Assembly: GCA_020354155.1 (NCBI GenBank)
Contig: CP070644.1
Location: forward strand, 475,766 to 497,979
Length of the DNA stretch: 22,214 bases
Source of the DNA: Nitrospiraceae bacterium
GTDB taxonomy: Bacteria > Nitrospirota > Thermodesulfovibrionia > UBA6902
Direction of reading: 5' to 3'
Position numbers and translations under genes: made by a program. The notes beneath the pieces were generated by a model. The model searched no databases. It saw nothing but the letters and a program-made list of their open reading frames with translations, and was not told the DNA's origin. Below are positions 7,383 to 14,260 of this stretch, piece after piece (positions within the stretch are counted from its first letter, which is position 1; each line of letters starts with the position of its first letter).

Positions 7383-7407
7383 ATTCCGCCTGGAGGACTC
7401 CCGGAAT
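7383..7407. repeat. Second imperfect palindrome, REP-like
   Basis: ATTCCG (7383-7388) pairs with CGGAAT (7402-7407), with partly complementary CC/TCC inside. With the hairpin at 7348 it forms a pair of GGAATCC/GGATTCC-type palindromes, a style common in dispersed extragenic palindromes. Only one copy is visible in this window, so calling it a genomic repeat is speculative. Confidence 0.25.
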
Positions 7408-7496
7408 GACATCTCTTCAGAAATTATCCCCTCAGTGATACCATTCTTATTTTGATATCGCTCAATGGCCTAGTTGGCATTTCATTGAAAAGAATC

Positions 7497-8027
7497 TCAC
7501 CTGACCTCTGGTACGTACATTCTGTTAATCCTCGACGCAAGCCAGAAAAGAGCCGGCACAGCAGCAGCCCAGACAACAGCGAGGACAAGCAATTCTGTTA
7601 AACCAGGTATCGTGGTAGTCGCACCCAGTTTGGCGCCGCTGTAGTATGCAGCAGGCCCTCCAATCAAGCCCAGGACCGCTGAAAGAAGATATCTTCCATG
7701 AAGCTTACGAAGAGAGACGTTGAGTGAGGTAGCAAAACACATCCACAACAGCACCATCCAGGGGGGGCTGAATGGAATGGGGAAAAGATGCGCGACGGGA
7801 GTGAACACACCCGCCAAAACGAGGACGGTATCAGTACAGAAACCCAGGGCACCCGCTGCAACAATGAGGATCGCCTCGGCTTTTCTCTTCGGTGAAAGAG
7901 CTGCATGGATCACAAGGACAATGGGCACAACAATCACTCCGAGCCAGGGCATCCCCTGTGCAGCACCGAGCACCGCGGCAAACCAGCCAGTCTGAAACCC
8001 GATGAAGTTTACGATAGTGCGGAGCAG
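7497..8027 (-). CDS. DUF2878 family membrane protein, apparent CTG start
   Basis: The protein has 176 residues from CTG 8027. DUF2878 proteins are small integral membrane proteins. The characteristic N-terminal signature (NFIGFQTGWFAAVLGAAQGMPWLG) is intact only if translation begins upstream of the first standard codon, GTG 7973, which cuts off the first 18 residues. A perfect AAGGAGG (8037-8043 on the minus strand) sits 9 nt before CTG 8027, and no ATG, GTG or TTG occurs in frame between it and GTG 7973. Four to five hydrophobic helices follow, including PIVLVIHAALS, AILIVAAGALGF, WMVLLWMCFATSL and LLVLAVVWAAAVPALFWLA. The start lies 19 bp inside the end of the upstream cfa-like gene, so the pair is likely translationally coupled. 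DUF2878 genes are known neighbours of cfa/DUF1365 clusters. Its molecular role is unknown. Confidence 0.82.
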   Translation of the reverse strand: MLRTIVNFIGFQTGWFAAVLGAAQGMPWLGVIVVPIVLVIHAALSPKRKAEAILIVAAGALGFCTDTVLVLAGVFTPVAHLFPIPFSPPWMVLLWMCFATSLNVSLRKLHGRYLLSAVLGLIGGPAAYYSGAKLGATTTIPGLTELLVLAVVWAAAVPALFWLASRINRMYVPEVR

Positions 8028-9331
8028 TTTTTGTCGCCTCCTTCCATTGGAGGCAGGAGCGGTGCTCTCCGCGAGAGCGGTTTTGTAAAAAGCATCTGCA
8101 CATCACCGATGTAACGCTCCGTAAAGGCTGCCTCGCAATAACAAAGATAGTATTCCCACATTCTGATAAATTCTTCCGAGTATCCCAATTGCCGTACATC
8201 GCTGATAGCAGAGAAAAACCGTCTCCGCCATTCCCTCAGCGTTTGTGCATAGTGAGGTGTGATGTCTTCAAGATGAAAGAGACGCATGTCACTGCCGGAT
8301 GTAACTGCTTGTGATATTGCATTGACCGAGGGGATGCAGCTGCCGGGGAATATGAAGCGCTTGATAAAATCAACTGAACGAGCATGACTGTGATATACAC
8401 TATCCGTTATGGTAATGGCCTGAAGCAGCATCATTCCATCCTCTTTTAACATGTTGCTGCAGCATCGGAAAAATGTTTCCAGATACTGATGACCTACAGC
8501 CTCGATCATCTCAATGGAAGCGAGTTTATCATATCTGCCCTGTAGATCACGGTAGTCTTTCTGGAGAATTTCAATACGGTCCCCCATCCCCTCCTTATGG
8601 ATCAACTTCTGTGCATATTCATACTGCTGAGCTGATATCGTTGTGGTGGTGATACGGCAACCATACTTCTTTACAGCATGCACCGCAAATCCGCCCCAGC
8701 CTCCCCCTATTTCAAGGACATGGTCCTCAGGTCTCAGCAACAATTTCCTGCAGATCCGGTCGTACTTCTCAATTGATGCGTCATGAAGTGAAGATGCTGA
8801 TGAAGTGAAAATACCGCAGGAGTAGGTCATCGTATCATCAAGGAAAAGTCTATAGAAATCATTTCCCAGATCATAATGGGCTGCTATGTTCTTCCTGCTC
8901 CCTTCTTTCGTGTTGTTCCTGAAGAAATGGATAATCCTGTTGATCGACCCTGAGAGCCAGGCTGTGCCCCCCTCAAGTTCTGTCAGTACATGCCTGTTCA
9001 GTATGATAATTCTGATGAGTTGTGTAAGGTCATCGGTGGTCCAGAAACGGGCCATATAAGCCTCCCCCGCACCGATGCTTCCATCAAGAGCAATGTCCGT
9101 ATAAAAACGATTATCATGAACAAATAATGAGGCCCTGAGCTGTCTGGCGTCTCCTGTCTTGCCAAAAACACTTTCCGTCTTGCCTTCGTGCAGCACCAGT
9201 TTTCCGGTAACAAGTTTCTCAAGCCTTGAAAAAAGTGCCTTCTTTGCGCTCTTGGCAATCATATCTGAAATGCTGCCCGACACTATCTGCGTTCCCGGTC
9301 TCGGTCCTGATGGAATAATCGTTTCTTTCAT
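8009..9331 (-). CDS. cfa: Cyclopropane-fatty-acyl-phospholipid synthase family methyltransferase
   Basis: The protein has 440 residues and is presumed to be cytosolic, acting at the membrane face. The family transfers a methyl group from SAM to the double bond of an unsaturated acyl chain in phospholipids, giving cyclopropane or mid-chain methyl products. Residues 30-140 form the N-terminal lipid-interacting domain. NIAAHYDLGNDFYRLFLDDTMTYSCGIF (148-175) is the family signature. HVLEIGGGWGGFAVHAV (204-220) is the SAM-binding loop, followed by TTTTISAQQYEYA and SIEMIEAVGHQYLETFF, which carries the conserved Glu region. Near the C-terminus come RSVDFIKRFIFPGSCIPS and AFTERYIGDVQMLFTKP. The ATG overlaps the DUF1365 stop (ATGA). 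Because the neighbours match clusters whose CFA-like member is a methylase, not a cyclopropanase, the actual product could be cyclopropane or methyl-branched. Sequence alone does not decide. Confidence 0.93.
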   Translation of the reverse strand: MKETIIPSGPRPGTQIVSGSISDMIAKSAKKALFSRLEKLVTGKLVLHEGKTESVFGKTGDARQLRASLFVHDNRFYTDIALDGSIGAGEAYMARFWTTDDLTQLIRIIILNRHVLTELEGGTAWLSGSINRIIHFFRNNTKEGSRKNIAAHYDLGNDFYRLFLDDTMTYSCGIFTSSASSLHDASIEKYDRICRKLLLRPEDHVLEIGGGWGGFAVHAVKKYGCRITTTTISAQQYEYAQKLIHKEGMGDRIEILQKDYRDLQGRYDKLASIEMIEAVGHQYLETFFRCCSNMLKEDGMMLLQAITITDSVYHSHARSVDFIKRFIFPGSCIPSVNAISQAVTSGSDMRLFHLEDITPHYAQTLREWRRRFFSAISDVRQLGYSEEFIRMWEYYLCYCEAAFTERYIGDVQMLFTKPLSRRAPLLPPMEGGDKNCSALS

Positions 9332-10104
9332 GGTACCGGTGACTCAGATGAATTTCCTCTCTTTAAAGGATGTGTATAAAATGTGGCACCTTTGAGCTTG
9401 AGGCGAAGGGCCTGACAGTAGATACCTCCGATTATTTTGATATTCATGAAGGGATATTTCATCAGCATACTGGATAGTGCAGGGCCCGAAATTTCATGAC
9501 GCTTCATGGAAAGTTCTGCGTCAAAAATTCTTTCCCCCTTCTCATAGCTCGTCATTAGGACGTGAACTGAATCTCCGGGGTCAGTAAATTCCCACATATA
9601 GCTGATGTCCATATCCATAAAGGGAGAGATGTGGAATGCTTTTGAAAGGCAAAACTTTTTTTCCCTTTTCGACCCCTCGTTTTGTTCCTCTCCCATTACG
9701 TACACAAAAAGTTCTCCCCAGGGCGTATTATGTATTTCCACGATGATGGTCTCTACCTGGATGCCCTCTTTGTCAAAGCAATAGTAGAAGCTCACGGGAT
9801 TAAACTTATAGCCGAAATACCGCAGCTGCGTAAGCATTCTTACAGGACCCTCCGGCCGTGTCCCGATTCTCGCATGAACAAAGTCCCTTACCGCCTGTTC
9901 AAAAGGGAGGGTCGGATCTCCGAGGTGGTATGCCCTGTTGAAGCAGGCAACATTGAAATGGTCTGCAGACCAGAGCCATCGCCCTGTGAACACCTCGTCC
10001 AGCTCTGAAAGATCAAGGTACATCATGAAAAGAGAGTAGCGAAATGTATTGAGAGGTTTCATCCTGCCGTGCCTTACCACCCCCTCATAGATACAGCTGT
10101 GCAT
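9328..10104 (-). CDS. DUF1365 family protein of a fatty-acid modification cluster
   Basis: The protein has 258 residues from ATG 10104. I prefer this start over the upstream in-frame ATG 10146 because family members begin MHSCIYEG, AAAGGGG precedes it, and it lies one base after the FAD gene's stop (TGACATG). Recognisable blocks are MHSCIYEGVVRHGR, FRYSLFMMYLDLSELDEVF, ADHFNVACFNRAYHLGDP, VRMLTQLRYFGYKFNPVSFYYCFD, and the late AFHISPFMDMD. DUF1365 proteins are almost always next to a CFA-family synthase and an FAD amine-oxidase-like enzyme, and annotation often labels them as cyclopropane/cyclopropene fatty acid synthesis proteins. The catalytic role is not established. The stop overlaps the cfa start by 4 bp. 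Confidence 0.9.
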   Translation of the reverse strand: MHSCIYEGVVRHGRMKPLNTFRYSLFMMYLDLSELDEVFTGRWLWSADHFNVACFNRAYHLGDPTLPFEQAVRDFVHARIGTRPEGPVRMLTQLRYFGYKFNPVSFYYCFDKEGIQVETIIVEIHNTPWGELFVYVMGEEQNEGSKREKKFCLSKAFHISPFMDMDISYMWEFTDPGDSVHVLMTSYEKGERIFDAELSMKRHEISGPALSSMLMKYPFMNIKIIGGIYCQALRLKLKGATFYTHPLKRGNSSESPVP

Positions 10105-10105
10105 G

Positions 10106-11347
10106 TCAGAGCCCCTTTCCAAAATATTTACAGGCTGCCAGCGCACTCTTTACCCCGTCCTCATGAAAGCCATAGCCCCAATAGGCCCCGCAGTAGTGAG
10201 TGCGATTTCGACCGCTTATTTCTCCATGCCTTTTCTGTGCTGTTTCACCCTTTTTTGTAAATACAGGATGGTGATAGAGAAAACGTCCGATCTCTTTCGT
10301 CATATCAATATTATCCGGCCTATTCAGCGTGACGCAGAACTCCTCAGGAGACCGGATTGACTGAAGAATATTCATGTCATAGGTCAGGGATGCACGGCCT
10401 CTTTCTTCTTTTGGTATGATATAGTTCCAGCTTGACCAGATGCTTCTTCGCTTGGGGAGCAGGGAAGAGTCGGTGTGGAGGACTGCAAGGTTCTCCTGGT
10501 AGGGAATTGCACTCAGTATCTCTTTTTCTGCCTGAGAAGCATCGTTCAATAAGGCCAGGGCCTGATCACTATGCGTGGCCAGGAGCACATGATCAAATTG
10601 TTCAGTATTCCCTGCAGAAAGTGTCAGTTCAACACAGTCATTTTTTCTTGCTATCTGCTTCACTGCACAGTTAAGACGGATTCTGTCGGCATAGGATGCT
10701 GTTAATTTATCAACGTAACGCTTTGATCCGCCCTTTATAACAAGCCACTGAAAGGGGTTTATGATATTCAGAAAACCATGGTTCTTGAAGAACCGCACAA
10801 ATGTTCTTAAGGGGAATTCCTGGAACCTCTGAGGATCAGCTGACCACAGGGAAGACCCCAGCGGTACAATAAAGTGATCATGAAACCTTCGGGAATATCC
10901 TTCCCTCTTCAGGTATTCTCCGATTTCAATTTCTTCATTTCCCTCAAGCACATTGATCAGTCCCCGCCGGAGTCTGAAAATATCATAAATCATCCTATAA
11001 AAGGTCGGTGAGAGGAGGTTTCTTCTCTGAGCAAAAAAAGTATTCAATGTATGGGGACTGTACTCCAGACCTGTACCCTCATCCTTCACGCTGAATGTCA
11101 TCTCCGTGGGTTGTGATTCCACACCGAGGCGGTCCAGCATCGTGCAGAAATTGGGATAGGTCACCCGATTAAATACAATAAAGCCTGTATCGACAGAATA
11201 GTGCTCCCTGTTCCGTTCAACTTCGATAGTATGGGTATGCCCCCCGACATAATCGCCGGCTTCAAAGACATGGATATCATGATCGCCATGCAGGAGGTAC
11301 GCTGCAGTCATGCCGGAAATACCACTCCCGATAATTGCAATCTTCAT
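10106..11347 (-). CDS. FAD-dependent amine-oxidase/desaturase-like oxidoreductase of the lipid cluster
   Basis: The protein has 413 residues. Its N-terminal Rossmann motif IGSGISG (6-12), Glu29 at the end of the second strand and AGDYVGGHTHTIEV (30-43) define the amine oxidase / phytoene-desaturase type FAD-binding fold. VDTGFIVFNRVTYPNF follows, then LWSADPQRFQEFPLRTFVRFFKNHG, VIKGGSKRYVDKL and the C-terminal FAD contact YCGAYWGYGFHEDGVKSAL. Relatives encoded beside CFA-like synthases and DUF1365 are thought to oxidise or desaturate acyl chains. From memory, the Rhodobacter furan-fatty-acid pathway uses such a flavoprotein as a desaturase of methylated 18:1. The ATG directly follows the DUF2177 stop (TAAATG), which implies coupled translation. 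Acyl-phospholipid desaturase activity is inference from family and context. Confidence 0.9.
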   Translation of the reverse strand: MKIAIIGSGISGMTAAYLLHGDHDIHVFEAGDYVGGHTHTIEVERNREHYSVDTGFIVFNRVTYPNFCTMLDRLGVESQPTEMTFSVKDEGTGLEYSPHTLNTFFAQRRNLLSPTFYRMIYDIFRLRRGLINVLEGNEEIEIGEYLKREGYSRRFHDHFIVPLGSSLWSADPQRFQEFPLRTFVRFFKNHGFLNIINPFQWLVIKGGSKRYVDKLTASYADRIRLNCAVKQIARKNDCVELTLSAGNTEQFDHVLLATHSDQALALLNDASQAEKEILSAIPYQENLAVLHTDSSLLPKRRSIWSSWNYIIPKEERGRASLTYDMNILQSIRSPEEFCVTLNRPDNIDMTKEIGRFLYHHPVFTKKGETAQKRHGEISGRNRTHYCGAYWGYGFHEDGVKSALAACKYFGKGL

Positions 11348-11767
11348 TTATGCAAACCACCTGTTGAAAATTGCCGCAATACATGTGACAGTTGCGTTGA
11401 TCGTGCCACCCCATAGGATGTCCACAATAGACATGCGCAGGGACCACTTGCTGAGGAGAGAATAATTCGTCATGTCATATACGCCGTATACAACGATGCC
11501 GTATATAAATCCCCAGAAGAGTGCCGACGATACCATATGCTCCGGTGATACCTTGGGCAGGGCAAAGAGGACGATACCAAGTGGAATAAGGACATAGACT
11601 ATACCTGCTGCCCAGAGTACTGGTGTCAGCCCCCCGTTCGATATTCTTGCAAGAACTCCCAGTTCGTCTTTATAAAATTTTGACATAATAACTCCAAGCC
11701 AGAGAAAGTCAATAACCAGAAATATGGGGAGAATGGCTCCATAGACCTTGAATGCATGCATCATCAT
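11348..11767 (-). CDS. DUF2177 family membrane protein
   Basis: The protein has 139 residues with four hydrophobic helices at about 7-27, 49-68, 80-99 and 112-133. Family hallmarks are FLVIDFLWLGVIMSKFY near the N-terminus, the ISNGGLTPVLWAAGIVYVL segment, ALFWGFIYGIVVYGVYDMTNYSLLSKWS and the closing VDILWGGTINATVT. DUF2177 proteins are uncharacterised inner-membrane proteins that recur next to DUF1295, cfa and DUF1365 genes. The start overlaps the DUF1295 stop by 4 bp (ATGA) and its stop abuts the FAD gene. This places it firmly within one operon, probably as a membrane partner of the lipid-modifying enzymes. Confidence 0.9.
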   Translation of the reverse strand: MMMHAFKVYGAILPIFLVIDFLWLGVIMSKFYKDELGVLARISNGGLTPVLWAAGIVYVLIPLGIVLFALPKVSPEHMVSSALFWGFIYGIVVYGVYDMTNYSLLSKWSLRMSIVDILWGGTINATVTCIAAIFNRWFA

Positions 11768-12540
11768 GCCTCCTTTCCGGGAGGAAGAGGGAAAAAAGCA
11801 CTCGTCCGCCGCTTGTACGACTGAAATTCAGGATTATTTTTATACTTTTCCTCGAGAAGCGGGATTCCCGAGACTTTGAGAATAAGAAAAGTAATGGTAA
11901 GGGGCCCAAGGATCGTTGCCCAACCCTGGGGAACAGAAAGGGCAATAATATACATGCCCCACCAGAGGGTGACTTCACCAAAATAATTTGGATGTCTTGT
12001 GTAAGTCCAGAGTCCCTGAGTCATGATTTTCCCCCTGTTTTCAGGGTTTTGCTTATATTTCACAAGTTGGTAATCTCCCACTGCCTCAAAGGCAAAGCCC
12101 ACACACCAGATACAAAAACCAAGGACATCAAAGAGGCCAAAGGAATTCTGTCCCCAGGTAATCATGAAAGTGACTGGCAGAGAAATGATAATGATAAGGA
12201 CCCCCTGGAAGAGAAAAACCTGGAGAAAGGCACGAATGACAGCATGTCTGCCCCATTCTTCCCTCCATTTTCTGTAACGGCGATCCTCTGGCTTTCCCCG
12301 GTTTCGCATAGAAATGTGGATAGCCAGGCGTAACCCCCATATAAGTATAAGAATTGTAGCAAGAACCCCACGGGGAGCAATGCCCTCGCTGACAAGCATG
12401 GCAGTTATTGCAGTTACAATAAATCCAGTGCCCCAGGCGATATCAGCAACATCATTGCGCTTGACATATTGAGCAATCAAAAACCAGGCTGCCATATATA
12501 GCATGATGACTGTTGTTTCACTGATCAGCACACTTAACAT
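11764..12540 (-). CDS. DUF1295 membrane protein (steroid 5-alpha-reductase / ICMT-like fold)
   Basis: The protein has 258 residues and about six to seven transmembrane helices. DUF1295 signatures present are VADIAWGTGF (31-40), RLAIHISMRNRGKPEDRRYRKWREEWG (71-97) and the C-terminal GLWTYTRHPNYFGEVTLWWGMYI (176-198). In that last block, the Arg-His-Pro-Asn-Tyr-Phe-Gly-Glu core resembles the cofactor-binding end of steroid reductases and isoprenylcysteine methyltransferases. These enzymes reduce or methylate lipophilic substrates in the membrane, but the DUF1295 reaction is not established. It is the first gene of the minus-strand operon, with AAGGAG 2 nt before the ATG and a candidate promoter at 12583-12612. 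Confidence 0.9.
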   Translation of the reverse strand: MLSVLISETTVIMLYMAAWFLIAQYVKRNDVADIAWGTGFIVTAITAMLVSEGIAPRGVLATILILIWGLRLAIHISMRNRGKPEDRRYRKWREEWGRHAVIRAFLQVFLFQGVLIIIISLPVTFMITWGQNSFGLFDVLGFCIWCVGFAFEAVGDYQLVKYKQNPENRGKIMTQGLWTYTRHPNYFGEVTLWWGMYIIALSVPQGWATILGPLTITFLILKVSGIPLLEEKYKNNPEFQSYKRRTSAFFPLPPGKEA

Positions 12541-12582
12541 AACTCCTTATAACCTTTCACATAATAGAGTTTACTGCTCAAG

Positions 12583-12612
12583 TATTAAGCTGGAATTTAC
12601 CTCCTGAAACAA
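12583..12612 (-). promoter_or_regulatory. Candidate sigma70-type promoter of the lipid operon
   Basis: On the minus strand, TTGTTT (12607-12612) and TTAATA (12583-12588) are spaced by 18 bp, leaving about 35-40 nt of leader before the DUF1295 ATG. The match is moderate. I could not recognise an ECF sigma-factor or LitR-type operator here. Confidence 0.3.
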
Positions 12613-12679
12613 TAGTAGCAGAGATTGAATAGATTTCAAAGTGCAAAATGAATTTTGAAATATGATGTTTGTCATAGCA

Positions 12680-12708
12680 TTGCCGAACAGTCACGCATAT
12701 GATATATA
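12680..12708 (+). promoter_or_regulatory. Sigma70-type promoter of the 99-residue protein gene
   Basis: TTGCCG (12680-12685) and TATATA (12703-12708) are separated by exactly 17 bp. This leaves a leader of about 100 nt that contains an extra purine-rich AAAGGAGG at about 12748 with no start codon behind it. It is divergent from the lipid operon promoter. Confidence 0.5.
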
Positions 12709-12817
12709 TAAAGTGGAAACAAAAAAGTAATCTCATTTATGCGGGGAGAGAAAGGAGGCGTTTAAGCAAAACCAATTATTCGTAAGAATAAATACTTCAG
12801 ACTCAGGAGGTAATGAA

Positions 12818-13117
12818 ATGGACCCAAAATATTATTGTGATGCTGTACAGTCAGAATTAACAGGATTAAAGGCACGCGCCTATGATATCGTTCGTCACCT
12901 TGAGAAAATGAAGAACAAGGATCAGCTTGCCCCTCAATTAAAGGAGGTTTATGCAATGGTCGATGACCTGAATGTTACCATTGACCGTCTCAGGTCCGAG
13001 TGCCCCGTTGACTTCAGCTCTCAGAGAAGTGAGATTGAAAAAAAGAAGATCGCCCTGCTTGCTAAAATCGACTGGTGGGATCAGGAGCATATCGCAGGCG
13101 GGTATGTTGGAGGATAA
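12818..13117 (+). CDS. Small helical protein of unknown function
   Basis: The protein has 99 residues. It is soluble and charged, with no signal peptide and no recognised domain. A perfect AGGAGGT lies 6 nt before the ATG, a 17-bp-spaced promoter lies upstream and a strong intrinsic terminator downstream, so it is a monocistronic, probably well expressed gene. Residues about 7-56 are predicted to be two long amphipathic helices with heptad-like hydrophobics (LTGLKARAYDIV, LKEVYAMVDDLNVTIDRL). A short CPVDF turn follows, then a third helix (SEIEKKKIALLAKI) and a Trp-Trp/Gly-rich tail (DWWDQEHIAGGYVGG). There are two Cys, Cys7 and Cys62. The shape suggests a small three-helix or coiled-coil protein, but no function can be assigned. 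Confidence 0.8.
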   Translation: MDPKYYCDAVQSELTGLKARAYDIVRHLEKMKNKDQLAPQLKEVYAMVDDLNVTIDRLRSECPVDFSSQRSEIEKKKIALLAKIDWWDQEHIAGGYVGG

Positions 13118-13141
13118 AATAAATAATAATAATTCATGTAC

Positions 13142-13173
13142 AAAAAGGCGGGTTCACGGGACTCGCCTTTTTT
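13142..13173 (+). terminator. Rho-independent terminator
   Basis: AAAAAGGCG (13142-13150) pairs with CGCCTTTTT (13164-13172) around a 13-nt loop and ends in a run of six T. It lies 25 bp after the stop of the 99-residue protein gene. Confidence 0.85.
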
Positions 13174-13251
13174 CTGCCCGCACAGCATACTGCTCTGTTG
13201 CCGAAGCAGAAATCAAAATAAGAGTGCACAACGCCATCTCTCTGTTTTTAC

Positions 13252-13259
13252 TGTATAAT
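13252..13259 (+). promoter_or_regulatory. -10 box of the tpx gene
   Basis: A perfect TATAAT (13254-13259) preceded by TG lies 36 bp before the tpx ATG. No strong -35 is visible at 16-18 bp, so activation by a regulator is possible. No OxyR or PerR site is recognisable by eye. Confidence 0.5.
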
Positions 13260-13295
13260 GCTTATGAACCGCTATGACTATATAAGGAGGAAACC

Positions 13296-13799
13296 ATGGC
13301 AACTATTACCTTTAAAGGGAATCCCGTTGAGACCGTCGGGATTCTTCCCGGGACAGGTGCAGATGCACCGGCCTTTACGCTTGCAAAGACTGACCTCTCA
13401 GATATTTCTCTGAAGGACTTCACCGGCAAGAAGCTTGTGCTGAATATCTTTCCCAGTATAGATACACCGGTCTGTGCTGCTTCGACGCGACGCTTTAATG
13501 AAGAAGCAGGTAAACTGGACAATACCGTTGTGCTTTGCATTTCCGCCGATCTTCCTTTTGCACACAACAGGTTCTGCGAGGCTGAGGGATTAAAGGATGT
13601 TATCCCCCTCTCTGTGTTTCGTTCACCTGCATTTGGAAAAGACTACGGCGTTACCATAACAAGCGGGCCGCTGTCCGGTCTCCTGTCACGGGCAATTGTA
13701 ATTATCGATACAGAGGGAAAAATAATCTACACCGAACAGGTTCCGGAGATAGCAGAAGAACCGGATTATGACTCGTCCCTTCAGGCCCTAAAAAGGTAA
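13296..13799 (+). CDS. tpx: Thiol peroxidase Tpx (atypical 2-Cys peroxiredoxin)
   Basis: The protein has 167 residues, the usual length for Tpx. It reduces H2O2 and organic (lipid) hydroperoxides using thioredoxin. The peroxidatic Cys60 lies in FPSIDTPVCAAS and the resolving Cys93 in NRFCEAEGL, which form the intramolecular disulfide typical of Tpx. Cys80 (VLCIS) matches a third Cys also seen in the E. coli enzyme. The N-terminal beta-hairpin (TFKGNPVETVG) and GPLSGLLSRAIVIID are also diagnostic. AAGGAGG lies 5 nt before the ATG. A 27-bp gap leads to the YbaN-family gene, so the two are probably co-transcribed. A role in removing lipid hydroperoxides would fit the adjacent unsaturated-lipid modification operon; that link is inference. 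Confidence 0.95.
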   Translation: MATITFKGNPVETVGILPGTGADAPAFTLAKTDLSDISLKDFTGKKLVLNIFPSIDTPVCAASTRRFNEEAGKLDNTVVLCISADLPFAHNRFCEAEGLKDVIPLSVFRSPAFGKDYGVTITSGPLSGLLSRAIVIIDTEGKIIYTEQVPEIAEEPDYDSSLQALKR

Positions 13800-13826
13800 T
13801 GCATCCAAAGGAAAAGGATTTCAACC

Positions 13827-14195
13827 GTGATACATAAACCGATACTCATTACGCTGGGGCTTCTCTGTGTCGGGCTGGCTGTTCTCGGCATATTTCTGCC
13901 CGTGCTGCCGACGACTCCCCTCCTTTTGCTGGCCCTTGCCTGCTTTGCAAAATCTTCAGAGAAGCTGCATACCTGGCTTTTGACAAATAAGACATTCGGG
14001 CCTCTCATCAAAACCTGGCATGAGACTCGTAGTATGCCACGAAAGGCAAAGATCTATGCCATCATCTCTATCGTTATTGTCGGGGGGATCTCTTTTTATT
14101 CTGTTCATACCAGTACATTGAAACTGATTCTCGTGGCAGCACTTATCATTCCCGTTATTATCATTCTGACAATAAAGACTACCGAGTCGTTGTAG
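13827..14195 (+). CDS. YbaN/DUF454 family inner-membrane protein
   Basis: The protein has 122 residues, starting at GTG behind AAGGA (8 nt spacing). The DUF454 signature is clear: LGLLCVGLAVLGIFLPVLPTTPLLLLALACFAKSSEKLHTWLLTNKTFGPLI at 9-60, with the PTTPLLLLA helix break. RSMPRKAKIYAI and two further hydrophobic helices follow at about 75-115, giving roughly three to four membrane spans. The family is widespread and uncharacterised; E. coli YbaN is the reference member. It is the last gene of the tpx unit. A short inverted repeat TTCCC/GGGAA just after the stop is too weak to call a terminator. Confidence 0.88.
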   Translation: MIHKPILITLGLLCVGLAVLGIFLPVLPTTPLLLLALACFAKSSEKLHTWLLTNKTFGPLIKTWHETRSMPRKAKIYAIISIVIVGGISFYSVHTSTLKLILVAALIIPVIIILTIKTTESL

Positions 14196-14260
14196 ACTTA
14201 CTCTTCCCGTGGGAACGCTTAAAGGATCATATCCAGCTTTGGCAGTCGTTCAACCGATAG

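Noticed and set aside
7831..8199. 122-codon minus-strand frame overlapping the cfa-like and DUF2878 genes
   Set aside because: It runs in the third frame through two well-supported genes, is rich in Cys and Arg without pattern, and lacks a ribosome-binding site.
11752..12333. 193-codon plus-strand frame opposite the DUF1295 gene
   Set aside because: It is the antisense shadow of a clearly identified DUF1295 gene; the translation has no family features and low-complexity charged runs.
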